A stretch of DNA of 7,810 nucleotides. Source: JBEIFW01 sp044370695. Its GTDB lineage: Bacteria > Actinomycetota > Acidimicrobiia > Acidimicrobiales > Ilumatobacteraceae. The DNA is taken from assembly GCA_044370695.1 (NCBI GenBank), contig JBILVB010000172.1:1-7810 (forward strand). The letters are read 5' to 3'. Made by a program: the position numbers and the translations under genes. Shown piece by piece: positions 1-5,252 of the stretch (positions within the stretch are counted from its first letter, which is position 1; the number at the start of each line of letters is the position of its first letter). The notes beneath the pieces are model-generated. The model worked only from the letters and a program-made list of their open reading frames with translations, was not told where the DNA came from and did no database searches.

Positions 1-143
1 TCGACCTTGACGACCGTGGCGCCGAGACCGGCCAGCAGCCGGCCGCAGTACGCGCCGGGGATCTGCGTCGCCGTCTCGACGACGACGACGTCGCCGAGCG
101 CAGCGTGTTCACCAGGTGCCGTGACGGGACGTGGCTGTTCCAA
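1..143 (-). CDS. Class III CoA-transferase (CaiB/BaiF family), N-terminal fragment
   Basis: Only the first 47 codons are in the window; the gene continues past the left edge. The visible protein has a short polar leader followed by VVVVETATQIPGAYCGRLLAG and then LGATVVKVE. This is the classic N-terminal signature of class III (CaiB/BaiF/formyl-CoA transferase-like) enzymes, which move CoA between carboxylic acids; the later catalytic Asp lies outside the window. I chose the TTG at 143 because it follows a purine-rich AGGGGG ribosome-binding site (154-149 on the minus strand) at a 5-nt spacing, and no ATG or GTG occurs in frame upstream. The gene is divergent from an acyl-CoA carboxyltransferase and two CitE-like lyases, so mesaconyl-CoA C1-C4 transferase or itaconate/citramalate CoA-transferase are reasonable guesses. 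The fragment cannot distinguish these from other members. The family call is fairly sure; the start codon is less so. Confidence 0.8.
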   Translation of the reverse strand, partial: MEQPRPVTAPGEHAALGDVVVVETATQIPGAYCGRLLAGLGATVVKV

Positions 144-160
144 CGGTTCCCCCTCGATCG

Positions 161-188
161 TCCCCCGGGCGGCATCCCCCGGGCGGAA
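161..188. repeat. Two tandem 14-nt repeats in the divergent promoter region
   Basis: TCCCCCGGGCGG occurs at 161-172 and again at 175-186, giving two head-to-tail 14-nt units that differ at one position (CA versus AA after the shared 12-mer). Each unit contains the palindrome CCCGGG. The repeats sit at and just downstream of the predicted start site of the leftward transcript. They could be a binding site for a regulator of the CoA-transferase gene. Chance repetition in GC-rich DNA is possible, though a 12-base exact repeat within 26 bp is unusual. Confidence 0.45.
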
Positions 189-192
189 TGTA
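187..192 (-). promoter_or_regulatory. Candidate -10 element for the leftward CoA-transferase gene
   Basis: The minus strand reads TACATT here, matching the actinobacterial TAnnnT -10 pattern. It would start transcription near 180 and leave an untranslated leader of about 37 nt before the TTG start at 143. No convincing -35 hexamer stands out upstream. It abuts the candidate -35 of the rightward promoter (193-198), so the two promoters would be back to back. This is pattern matching only. Confidence 0.35.
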
Positions 193-220
193 GTGACGGA
201 TGGACTCCGACTCCTACAGT
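193..220 (+). promoter_or_regulatory. Candidate promoter for the rightward CoA-ester operon
   Basis: GTGACG at 193-198 (4 of 6 against TTGACA) and TACAGT at 215-220 (TAnnnT; 4 of 6 against TATAAT) are separated by 16 bp. A start site would fall near 227, which gives a leader of about 27 nt holding the GAGGGG ribosome-binding site before the GTG at 254. This agrees with GTG 254 rather than ATG 200 as the carboxyltransferase start. The elements are weak and not proven. Confidence 0.35.
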
Positions 221-239
221 CCGCCGGGGCGGGGCGGAC
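219..239. promoter_or_regulatory. Inverted repeat, candidate operator
   Basis: GTCCGCC (219-225) and GGCGGAC (233-239) form a perfect 7-bp inverted repeat around a 7-nt GC-rich centre. It overlaps the end of the predicted -10 and the start site of the rightward promoter, a usual position for a repressor operator (for example TetR or GntR type). No regulator gene lies in the window. As RNA it could also form a short hairpin in the 5' leader. Confidence 0.4.
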
Positions 240-253
240 ACAGCGAGGGGACC

Positions 254-1762
254 GTGGACGACGCGACGATCGAGGCACTACGCCGGGAACGGGCCCGGGC
301 CTACGACGAGGCGCGGCCCGACGCCGTGGCCAAGGTGCACGCCCGGGGCCGGCTGACCGCACGGGAGCGCATCGCGGCGGTGCTCGACGATGGGTCGTTC
401 GTCGAGACCGGCGTCCTCGCCGGTGGCGCCGACGAGGCCGCCGCCGGGCTCGTCGCCGGGTTCGGCACGGTGTTCGGCGGGCCGGTCGCCATCTGCTCAT
501 ACGACTACACGGTGTGGGGCGGCACGCAGACCGGCATCAACCACGCCAAGATCGACCGGGTCATCGACCTCGCCTACCGGCACCGCTGGCCGTTCGTGTG
601 CTTCGCCGACGGCGGCGGTGCCCGGGCCCAGAACCTGCAGGGCGAGGGGTTCCGCAACGCCGGCATGCCGCTCGATTTCGGCACCTTCGACGGCATGGCG
701 ATGCTGTCGGGCTGGGTGCCGACGGTCGCGGTGGTGTCGGGCCGGTCCTTCGCCGGCAACGCGTCGATCGCCGGGTTCTCCGACGTGGTGTTCGCCACCC
801 GCGGCTCGGCGATCGGCATGGCCGGCCCACCGCTCGTCGAAGCTGCGCTCGGCGCGTCGATGACCCCCGAGGAGCTCGCCCCGTCGGAGATGCACGAGCG
901 CACCGGCGGCATCGACCTGTTGATCGACGACGACGCCGAGGGCGCCGAGCTGGCGCGGTGGTACCTGTCGTACTTCCTGCTGGAGCGCATCGACGGTGCA
1001 GCCTCGGCGCGCCACGCGTCGATCCGCGACATCGTCCCGGAGAACCGCCGGGCGGTGTACGACATGCGCCACGTGGTCGAGGCGCTCGCCGACGCCGATT
1101 CCGTGCTCGAGCTGCGGCCCCGATTCGCGTCGACGATCGTCACGGCGCTCGCCCGTCTCGGTGGTCACGCCGTGGCCGTGATCGCCAACCAACCGGCGTC
1201 ACCGGTGGCGGGCGCGCTCGACGCCGACGCCTGCGACAAGCTGGCCCGGTTCATCCGCCTCGCCGACGCGTTCGACCTGCCGATCGTGTCGCTCATGGAC
1301 AACCCGGGGTTCATGCTCGGCCCCGACGCCGAGCGCTCGGGCATCGCCCGCCACCACGTGCGCCCGTTGTTGGCCCAGGTGCACCGGACCGTTCCGCTGT
1401 TCCTGGTCCACGTCCGCAAGGCCTACGGCCTCGGCCCGATGGCCATGGGCGGGTTGTCGCAGCCCACCGATCTGCGGCTCGCGTGGCCGACGGTCGAAGC
1501 GGGGGGCATGTCCCTCGAGGGCGCAGCGGCGTTGATCCAGCGCCGCCAGGACCTGCCCCCGGTGGAGGACGGCCGGGCCCGCCGGGACGAACTCGCCGAT
1601 CGGTTGCGGGCCGGCAGCCTGGCGCTCAACGCGGCGCGCAGCTACACCTACGACGAGGTGATCGACCCGGCCGAGACCCGGGAGCGCATGATCCGGATGC
1701 TCGACCTGATCCCGGCGCCGAGGCCGCGCGATCGCAAGAAGCACTACGTCGACGGCTGGTAG
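254..1762 (+). CDS. Acyl-CoA carboxylase carboxyltransferase (beta-type) subunit, divergent
   Basis: A 502-residue protein, the usual length for biotin-dependent acyl-CoA carboxylase beta subunits, which pass CO2 from carboxybiotin to an acyl-CoA. The N-terminal ARGRLTARERI motif (30-40) is typical. The first crotonase-like half has the oxyanion segment DGGGAR (119-124), the FAGNA turn (167-170) and GMAGPPLV (188-195). The second half has DNPGF (349-353) and RKAYGLGPMAMGG (388-400), and the protein ends in the usual basic tail RPRDRKKH (490-497). Familiar propionyl/acetyl-CoA members have DSGGAR and DVPGF at these places, so this is a divergent subfamily and I do not assign a substrate. GTG 254 is preferred: it follows GAGGGG (245-250) and gives a normal N-terminus, whereas ATG 200 would add 18 low-complexity residues and overlap the candidate promoter and operator. 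No biotin carboxylase or biotin carrier gene is in the window. It is the first gene of the rightward operon. Confidence 0.88.
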   Translation: MDDATIEALRRERARAYDEARPDAVAKVHARGRLTARERIAAVLDDGSFVETGVLAGGADEAAAGLVAGFGTVFGGPVAICSYDYTVWGGTQTGINHAKIDRVIDLAYRHRWPFVCFADGGGARAQNLQGEGFRNAGMPLDFGTFDGMAMLSGWVPTVAVVSGRSFAGNASIAGFSDVVFATRGSAIGMAGPPLVEAALGASMTPEELAPSEMHERTGGIDLLIDDDAEGAELARWYLSYFLLERIDGAASARHASIRDIVPENRRAVYDMRHVVEALADADSVLELRPRFASTIVTALARLGGHAVAVIANQPASPVAGALDADACDKLARFIRLADAFDLPIVSLMDNPGFMLGPDAERSGIARHHVRPLLAQVHRTVPLFLVHVRKAYGLGPMAMGGLSQPTDLRLAWPTVEAGGMSLEGAAALIQRRQDLPPVEDGRARRDELADRLRAGSLALNAARSYTYDEVIDPAETRERMIRMLDLIPAPRPRDRKKHYVDGW

Positions 1763-1778
1763 CCCGAGGTCGTACCGT
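1749..1778 (+). promoter_or_regulatory. Possible internal promoter for a leaderless lyase transcript
   Basis: TCGACG (1749-1754) and TACCGT (1773-1778, TAnnnT) are 18 bp apart. The -10 ends 8 nt before the GTG at 1787, so transcription could begin at or very near the start codon. That would explain why the only Shine-Dalgarno-like tract (GAGGT, 1766-1770) is too far away at 16 nt. TCGAC is common in this DNA, so this is weak evidence. Translational coupling across the 24-nt gap is the alternative. Confidence 0.25.
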
Positions 1779-1786
1779 GCACGCCC

Positions 1787-2836
1787 GTGCGTAGCCCCAG
1801 GGACTTCTTCCGGCCGCTCGCCGTCGGCGCCCCCGCCCCCGCGCGGGAGATCCCGTTCCGACCGAGTCGCATGATCCATTTCTTCCCGCCGTCGAACCAG
1901 AAGATGGTGGCCAAGCTGCCCTCGATCGTCCCCACGGTCGACGTGCTGCTCGGGAACCTGGAAGACGGCGTGCCGGCCTCCGACAAGGAAGCGGCCCGGG
2001 CCGGTCTGGTGCAGGTGGGCAAGACGGTCGACATGGGGGACACGCAGCTGTGGACCCGGGTCAACAGCCTCGACTCGCCGTGGTGTCTCGACGATCTCAC
2101 GACGCTCGTCGGTGAGATCGGCGACAAGCTCGACGTGGTGATGATCCCCAAGGTCGAAGGGCCCGAGGACATCCATTACGTCGACCGGCTGCTCGCACAG
2201 TTGGAGGCCAAGGCCGGCCTCACGAGACCCCTTCTGGTGCACGCCATCCTGGAGACGGCCCGCGGGGTCGCCAACGTCGAGGAGATCTGCCTCGCCTCGC
2301 CCCGCATGCAGGGCCTGTCGCTCGGCCCGGCCGACCTGGCGGCCAACCGGCGCATGAAGACCACTCGGGTCGGCGGCGGCCATCCCGACTACGTCGTGCG
2401 CCAGGACCCGTCGGCGGCCGATCCGACGGCGCCCCGGGCGGTGTACCAGCAGGACCTGTGGCACTACACGCTGGCCCGCATGGTCGACGCCTGCGGCACC
2501 GCCGGGATCCTCCCCTACTACGGGCCGTTCGGCGACATCGCCGACACCGTGGCCTGCGAGGACCAGTTCCGCAATGCCTACCTGCTCGGTTGCGTGGGTG
2601 CCTGGAGCCTGCACCCGGCCCAGATCGACATCGCCCGCCGGGTGTTCTCCCCCCGGCCGTCCGACGTGGCCCACGCGATGCGGGTGATCGAGGCCATGGG
2701 CGACGGGACCGGGGCGATCATGCTCGACGGCAAGATGGAGGACGACGCCTCGGTGAAGCAGTGCCGGGTGGTCGTCGAACTCGCACGCCAACTCGCCTCG
2801 CGCGACCCCGACCTGGCCACGGCCTACGGCTTCTAG
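1787..2836 (+). CDS. mcl: Malyl-CoA / beta-methylmalyl-CoA / citramalyl-CoA lyase (Chloroflexus type)
   Basis: A 349-residue member of the HpcH/HpaI-CitE lyase superfamily. Enzymes of this subgroup cleave or form malyl-CoA (acetyl-CoA + glyoxylate) and beta-methylmalyl-CoA (propionyl-CoA + glyoxylate), and in Chloroflexus also cleave citramalyl-CoA (acetyl-CoA + pyruvate). The protein follows the Chloroflexus aurantiacus enzyme, as I remember it, along its whole length. Landmarks are FFRPLAVGAP (7-16), HFFPP (31-35), GNLED (56-60), the active-site Arg in WTRVN (R91), IPKVEGP (120-126), the metal-ligand Glu in HAILETA (E156), SLGPADLAA (178-186, D183 metal ligand), KTTRVGGGHP (191-200), QQDLWHYT (221-228), YGPFGD (245-250) and GAWSLHP (271-277). 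Typical CitE proteins are about 60 residues shorter and lack the GGGHP and QQDLWHYT insert. GTG 1787 gives an N-terminus collinear with that homologue, and no other start is available upstream. It is the second gene of the operon. The subfamily is near certain; the in vivo substrate is not. Confidence 0.92.
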   Translation: MRSPRDFFRPLAVGAPAPAREIPFRPSRMIHFFPPSNQKMVAKLPSIVPTVDVLLGNLEDGVPASDKEAARAGLVQVGKTVDMGDTQLWTRVNSLDSPWCLDDLTTLVGEIGDKLDVVMIPKVEGPEDIHYVDRLLAQLEAKAGLTRPLLVHAILETARGVANVEEICLASPRMQGLSLGPADLAANRRMKTTRVGGGHPDYVVRQDPSAADPTAPRAVYQQDLWHYTLARMVDACGTAGILPYYGPFGDIADTVACEDQFRNAYLLGCVGAWSLHPAQIDIARRVFSPRPSDVAHAMRVIEAMGDGTGAIMLDGKMEDDASVKQCRVVVELARQLASRDPDLATAYGF

Positions 2837-2852
2837 AGAACGGACCGGTGTG

Positions 2853-3722
2853 ATGAGCGATTCCCTGCGGCCCCGCCGCTCCGTGCTGTACATGCCCGCC
2901 GCCAACGAGCGGGCCCTCGAGAAGGCCAAGACCATCCCCGCCGATGCGCTGATCTTCGATCTCGAAGATGCCGTCGCCCCCGACGCGAAGGAGGCCGCCC
3001 GGGTCAACGCCTGCGCCGCGGCGGCCTCGGGCGCGTACGGCCGCAAGGAGATCACGATCCGTTGCAACGGCCTCGACACACCGTGGGGCGCAGGCGACCT
3101 CGCGGCCGCTGCCACGTCCGGCGCGGCCGCCGTCGTGATCCCGAAGGTCTCCTCGGTCGGTCAACTCGACGCGGTGTCCGGTGCACTCGATGCCGCCGGC
3201 GCCCCGGCGGCGATGGCGATCTGGGCCATGGTCGAGACGCCGACCGCCATCCTCGACGTGCGCGCGATCGCCGCCCACCCCCGGGTCGCCGTGCTGGTGA
3301 TGGGCACCAACGACCTCGCCAAGGAGCTGCGCGCCGCCCAGGTGCCGGGCCGGGCACCGCTCGTGCCGCACCTGGCCACCGCGCTGCTCGCCGCACGAGA
3401 GGCCGGCAAGGTGATCCTCGACGGCGTGTTCAACGACGTGAAGGACCTCGACGCGTTCCGGGCCGAGTGCGTGCAGGGTGCCGAGCTGGGCTTCGACGGC
3501 AAGACGCTGATCCACCCCGGGCAGGTCGAGCCGTGCAACGAGGTGTGGGCGCCGTCGGCCGACGAGGTCGCCTACGCCGAGCGGGTGATCGCCGCATTCG
3601 ACGCCGCCGTGGCCGACGGGCGCGGTGTCGTGACCGTCGACGGCCGGATGATCGAGAACCTGCACGTCGCCAACGCGCAGCGCACCCTTGCGGTGGCTCG
3701 GGCGATCGCCGAACTGGCCTGA
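2853..3722 (+). CDS. CitE-like acyl-CoA lyase or malyl-CoA thioesterase (HpcH/HpaI superfamily)
   Basis: A 289-residue, single-domain TIM-barrel lyase of the CitE family. Active-site landmarks are all present: RSVLYMPA (9-16) at the first strand, FDLEDAV (35-41), R70 in IRCNG for the carboxylate, E128 in MVETP and D154 in MGTNDLAKEL as Mg ligands, and the CoA-site loop GFDGKTLIHPGQV (213-225). Characterised relatives include citryl-CoA and citramalyl-CoA lyases and the (3S)-malyl-CoA thioesterase (Mcl2) that accompanies malyl-CoA lyase in Rhodobacter. Any of these roles fits beside the Chloroflexus-type lyase. It lies 16 nt after that gene and is not a recent copy of it, since length and most motifs differ. 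Translation may start at ATG 2853 or at the adjoining GTG 2850; upstream GGA-containing purines give a weak ribosome site for either. The family is sure; the exact reaction is open. Confidence 0.88.
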   Translation: MSDSLRPRRSVLYMPAANERALEKAKTIPADALIFDLEDAVAPDAKEAARVNACAAAASGAYGRKEITIRCNGLDTPWGAGDLAAAATSGAAAVVIPKVSSVGQLDAVSGALDAAGAPAAMAIWAMVETPTAILDVRAIAAHPRVAVLVMGTNDLAKELRAAQVPGRAPLVPHLATALLAAREAGKVILDGVFNDVKDLDAFRAECVQGAELGFDGKTLIHPGQVEPCNEVWAPSADEVAYAERVIAAFDAAVADGRGVVTVDGRMIENLHVANAQRTLAVARAIAELA

Positions 3723-3727
3723 AGGAG
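3722..3727 (+). promoter_or_regulatory. Strong Shine-Dalgarno for the 96-residue protein
   Basis: AAGGAG lies 6 nt before ATG 3734 and starts within the TGA stop of the upstream lyase (3720-3722). It is the best ribosome-binding site in the window. It supports translation of the small gene and its membership in the same operon. Confidence 0.75.
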
Positions 3728-3733
3728 CACACC

Positions 3734-4024
3734 ATGGCGCTGCAACAACGCATCTACCAACTACCCGCCGACCGGGACGGCCAGGACGCCTGGGTGGCGT
3801 GGTGGCGGGGCCTCGCCGGCCCGCGGGCCACCTACGGGTTCACGATCGTGTCGGCCGTGCTCGACCGCGAGACGGGCGTGTTCACCTGGTACGTGCGCCA
3901 CGACGGTGACTTCGCTGCGGCGGAGCAGGCCTACCTGGCCTCGCCCGAGCGCGCCGAGGTGTTCGCGCAACCCAAGCCGGCGATCTCGACCGTCCGGGTC
4001 GCACTCGTCGACGAGATCGCCTGA
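3734..4024 (+). CDS. Small protein, possibly a NIPSNAP/ABM-like dimeric alpha/beta-barrel protein
   Basis: A 96-residue protein with a perfect ribosome-binding site (AAGGAG, 6-nt spacer) 11 nt after the second lyase. I do not firmly recognise it. It has a short strand-like start (QRIYQL), a Trp-rich helix (DAWVAWWRGL, 18-27), a central strand segment (YGFTIVSAVLDRETGVFTWYVRHDGDF, given by positions 34-60), a helix with YLASPERAEVF (67-77) and a final strand (STVRVALVDEI, 85-95). This order, and the final SPER..F plus strand, resembles ferredoxin-like dimeric barrel proteins such as NIPSNAP, EthD or antibiotic-biosynthesis-monooxygenase relatives, which are often small accessory or heme/flavin-related proteins. 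No signal peptide or membrane helix is seen. The gene ends one base before the next start, so it is probably co-translated with the luciferase-like enzyme, perhaps as a partner. It is clearly a real gene; the function is a guess. Confidence 0.8.
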   Translation: MALQQRIYQLPADRDGQDAWVAWWRGLAGPRATYGFTIVSAVLDRETGVFTWYVRHDGDFAAAEQAYLASPERAEVFAQPKPAISTVRVALVDEIA

Positions 4025-4025
4025 C

Positions 4026-4766
4026 GTGCGCCTCGGGGTGGCGCTCCCGCTGGGCCCGGGCCCGGTGGCGCCGGCCGCCGTGGCGATCGAGGACGCGGGG
4101 TTCGACTCGGCCTGGGTGCTCGACGCCCACAACCGGGGCTTCCTCCTGCAGGACCCGATCGCCGCGCTCGCGGCGGCTGCGGCGGTGACCACCCGGATCG
4201 AGCTGGGTTCCTGCGTGATCCAGGTGCCGCTGCGCCCGGCGTTCGAGTTGGCCCAGCGGCTGTCGACCGTGCAGTTGATGAGCGGCGGCCGGTTCTGCTT
4301 CGGCGCCGGGTCGGGCTCGACGGAGGCCGACTTCGTCGCCATGGGGCTCGACTACCGCGACCGGTTCCGGTTGCTCGACACCAACCTGGCCCGCATTCGG
4401 CGGTGGTGGGCGGGCGAGACGATCGACGGGGTCCGCCTGGCCCCGTGGCCGTCGGTGGTCGGTGGGCCCCCGGTGCTCATCGGTGCGTTCGCGAACGGCC
4501 GGTGGATCAGGCGCGCCGCCACCGAGTTCGACGGGTGGATCGGCTCGGTCCGCTCCACCGACCTGCCCACGTTGCGGGCCGGTCTGGCCCGGTTCCGCGA
4601 CGCCGGCGGGCGCCGGGCCGTCGCCGCGAACCTCGCGGCGTCGCATCCCGACGCCGCCCACGTACTGGCCGAGCTGGCCGAGATGGGCTTCGACGACGCC
4701 GTCGTGCTCGTCGAGCGGCACGATCCCGACGAACTGGCCCGGGTCCGTGCCATGGTGTCGGCGTGA
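4026..4766 (+). CDS. Luciferase-like flavin/F420-dependent oxidoreductase, short form
   Basis: A 246-residue bacterial luciferase-like TIM-barrel protein. Typical features are the opening strand VRLGVALPLGPG (1-12), an EDAGFDSAWVLD segment (22-33), TRIELGSCVIQVPLRPAFELAQ (positions 56-77), the SGGRFCFGAGSGS loop (86-98), and the DYRDRFRLLDTNLARIRRWWAGE helix (positions 109-131) followed by GGPPVLIGAF (146-155). The family uses reduced FMN or coenzyme F420 for monooxygenation or hydride transfer. In actinobacteria F420 is common, but the sequence does not show which cofactor is used. It is shorter than the usual 280-350 residues, with a compact C-terminal part yet no frameshift. GTG 4026 sits one nucleotide after the previous stop, so translational reinitiation is likely. 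The stop overlaps the next start. The substrate is unknown; oxidation of a CoA ester or its acid in the same pathway is only an idea. Confidence 0.85.
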   Translation: MRLGVALPLGPGPVAPAAVAIEDAGFDSAWVLDAHNRGFLLQDPIAALAAAAAVTTRIELGSCVIQVPLRPAFELAQRLSTVQLMSGGRFCFGAGSGSTEADFVAMGLDYRDRFRLLDTNLARIRRWWAGETIDGVRLAPWPSVVGGPPVLIGAFANGRWIRRAATEFDGWIGSVRSTDLPTLRAGLARFRDAGGRRAVAANLAASHPDAAHVLAELAEMGFDDAVVLVERHDPDELARVRAMVSA

Positions 4767-5203
4767 CCGGCACGAACCTGTACCACGTCGGGGTCCTCGT
4801 GACCGACCTCGAGGCGGCCAAGGCGCACTTCGCCCAGGTGCTCGGCCTCACCTTCGGCGAGACCCGGGCGATCCCGCTGCAGGGGGTCGAGGACGAGGGG
4901 CGGGTGGTCGACATCGAACTGCGCGTCGTGTACTCGGTGGAGGGCCCGCCGTTCCTCGAGCTCATCGAGGCGCGCGACGACGGCACCTGGGGTCGCCACC
5001 TCGGGGAGGGCCTGCACCACATCGGGGTGTGGCAGGACGATCTCGAGGATCGCGTGGCCGAATTGCTGGCCGCCGGCCACACCGCGCAGTGCGTCGTGCG
5101 CCGGGCCGACGGGTCGATGCTCGCGACGTACCTCGGCATCGAACACGAACACGTCCACGGCACCCGGATCGAGCTGGTGGGACGCCCGGCGAACCCCACC
5201 TGA
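4763..5203 (+). CDS. VOC-family protein (glyoxalase / methylmalonyl-CoA epimerase-like)
   Basis: A 146-residue vicinal-oxygen-chelate protein with two beta-alpha-beta-beta-beta modules. Module one begins with YHVGVLVTDLEAAKAHFAQVLG (positions 7-28) and ends in FLELIEA (64-70); module two begins with LHHIGVWQDDLEDRVAELLAAG (positions 84-105) and ends in RIELVG (135-140). Expected metal ligands are H8, E66 or E69, H86 and E137. The layout is that of the Glyoxalase_4/methylmalonyl-CoA epimerase branch, whose members shift a proton next to a thioester. A dioxygenase or binding role cannot be excluded. It starts at GTG 4763, overlapping the upstream TGA in a GTGA junction with no Shine-Dalgarno, so it is translationally coupled to the luciferase-like gene. 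With a carboxyltransferase in the same operon, methylmalonyl-type epimerisation is a tempting but unproven role. It is the last gene of the operon. Confidence 0.83.
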   Translation: MTGTNLYHVGVLVTDLEAAKAHFAQVLGLTFGETRAIPLQGVEDEGRVVDIELRVVYSVEGPPFLELIEARDDGTWGRHLGEGLHHIGVWQDDLEDRVAELLAAGHTAQCVVRRADGSMLATYLGIEHEHVHGTRIELVGRPANPT

Positions 5204-5240
5204 CCGGCGGCGAGCTGGCGCGATGGTTGCCTACTACAAC

Positions 5241-5246
5241 TAACCT
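5241..5246 (+). promoter_or_regulatory. Candidate -10 for a leaderless MFS transcript
   Basis: TAACCT (TAnnnT) ends 6 nt before GTG 5253, placing the transcript start at or within a base or two of the start codon, and there is no Shine-Dalgarno. Leaderless genes of this layout are common in actinobacteria. The local sequence is unusually AT-rich for the window. An imperfect inverted repeat, TGGTTG (5224-5229) and CAACTA (5237-5242), overlaps it and could bind a regulator. No clear -35 is visible. Confidence 0.4.
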
Positions 5247-5252
5247 GCGGTC

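Noticed and set aside
200..253. ATG 200 as the start of the carboxyltransferase
   Set aside because: It adds 18 residues of low complexity, has no Shine-Dalgarno and would place codons over the candidate -10 and inverted repeat. GTG 254 has GAGGGG upstream and gives the family's normal N-terminus. It remains possible.
1787..3722. Recent tandem duplication of one lyase gene
   Set aside because: The two proteins differ in length (349 and 289 residues) and share only superfamily active-site residues, so they are ancient paralogues.
1..5203. A complete 3-hydroxypropionate CO2-fixation bi-cycle locus
   Set aside because: No malonyl-CoA reductase, propionyl-CoA synthase, mesaconyl-CoA hydratase or succinyl-CoA:malate transferase is seen. 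One diagnostic lyase and a partial CoA-transferase do not prove autotrophy.
5223..5243. Tiny in-frame leader ORF (six codons, MVAYYN) before the MFS gene
   Set aside because: It has no ribosome-binding site, and it would lie upstream of or across the predicted -10. Six codons can occur by chance.
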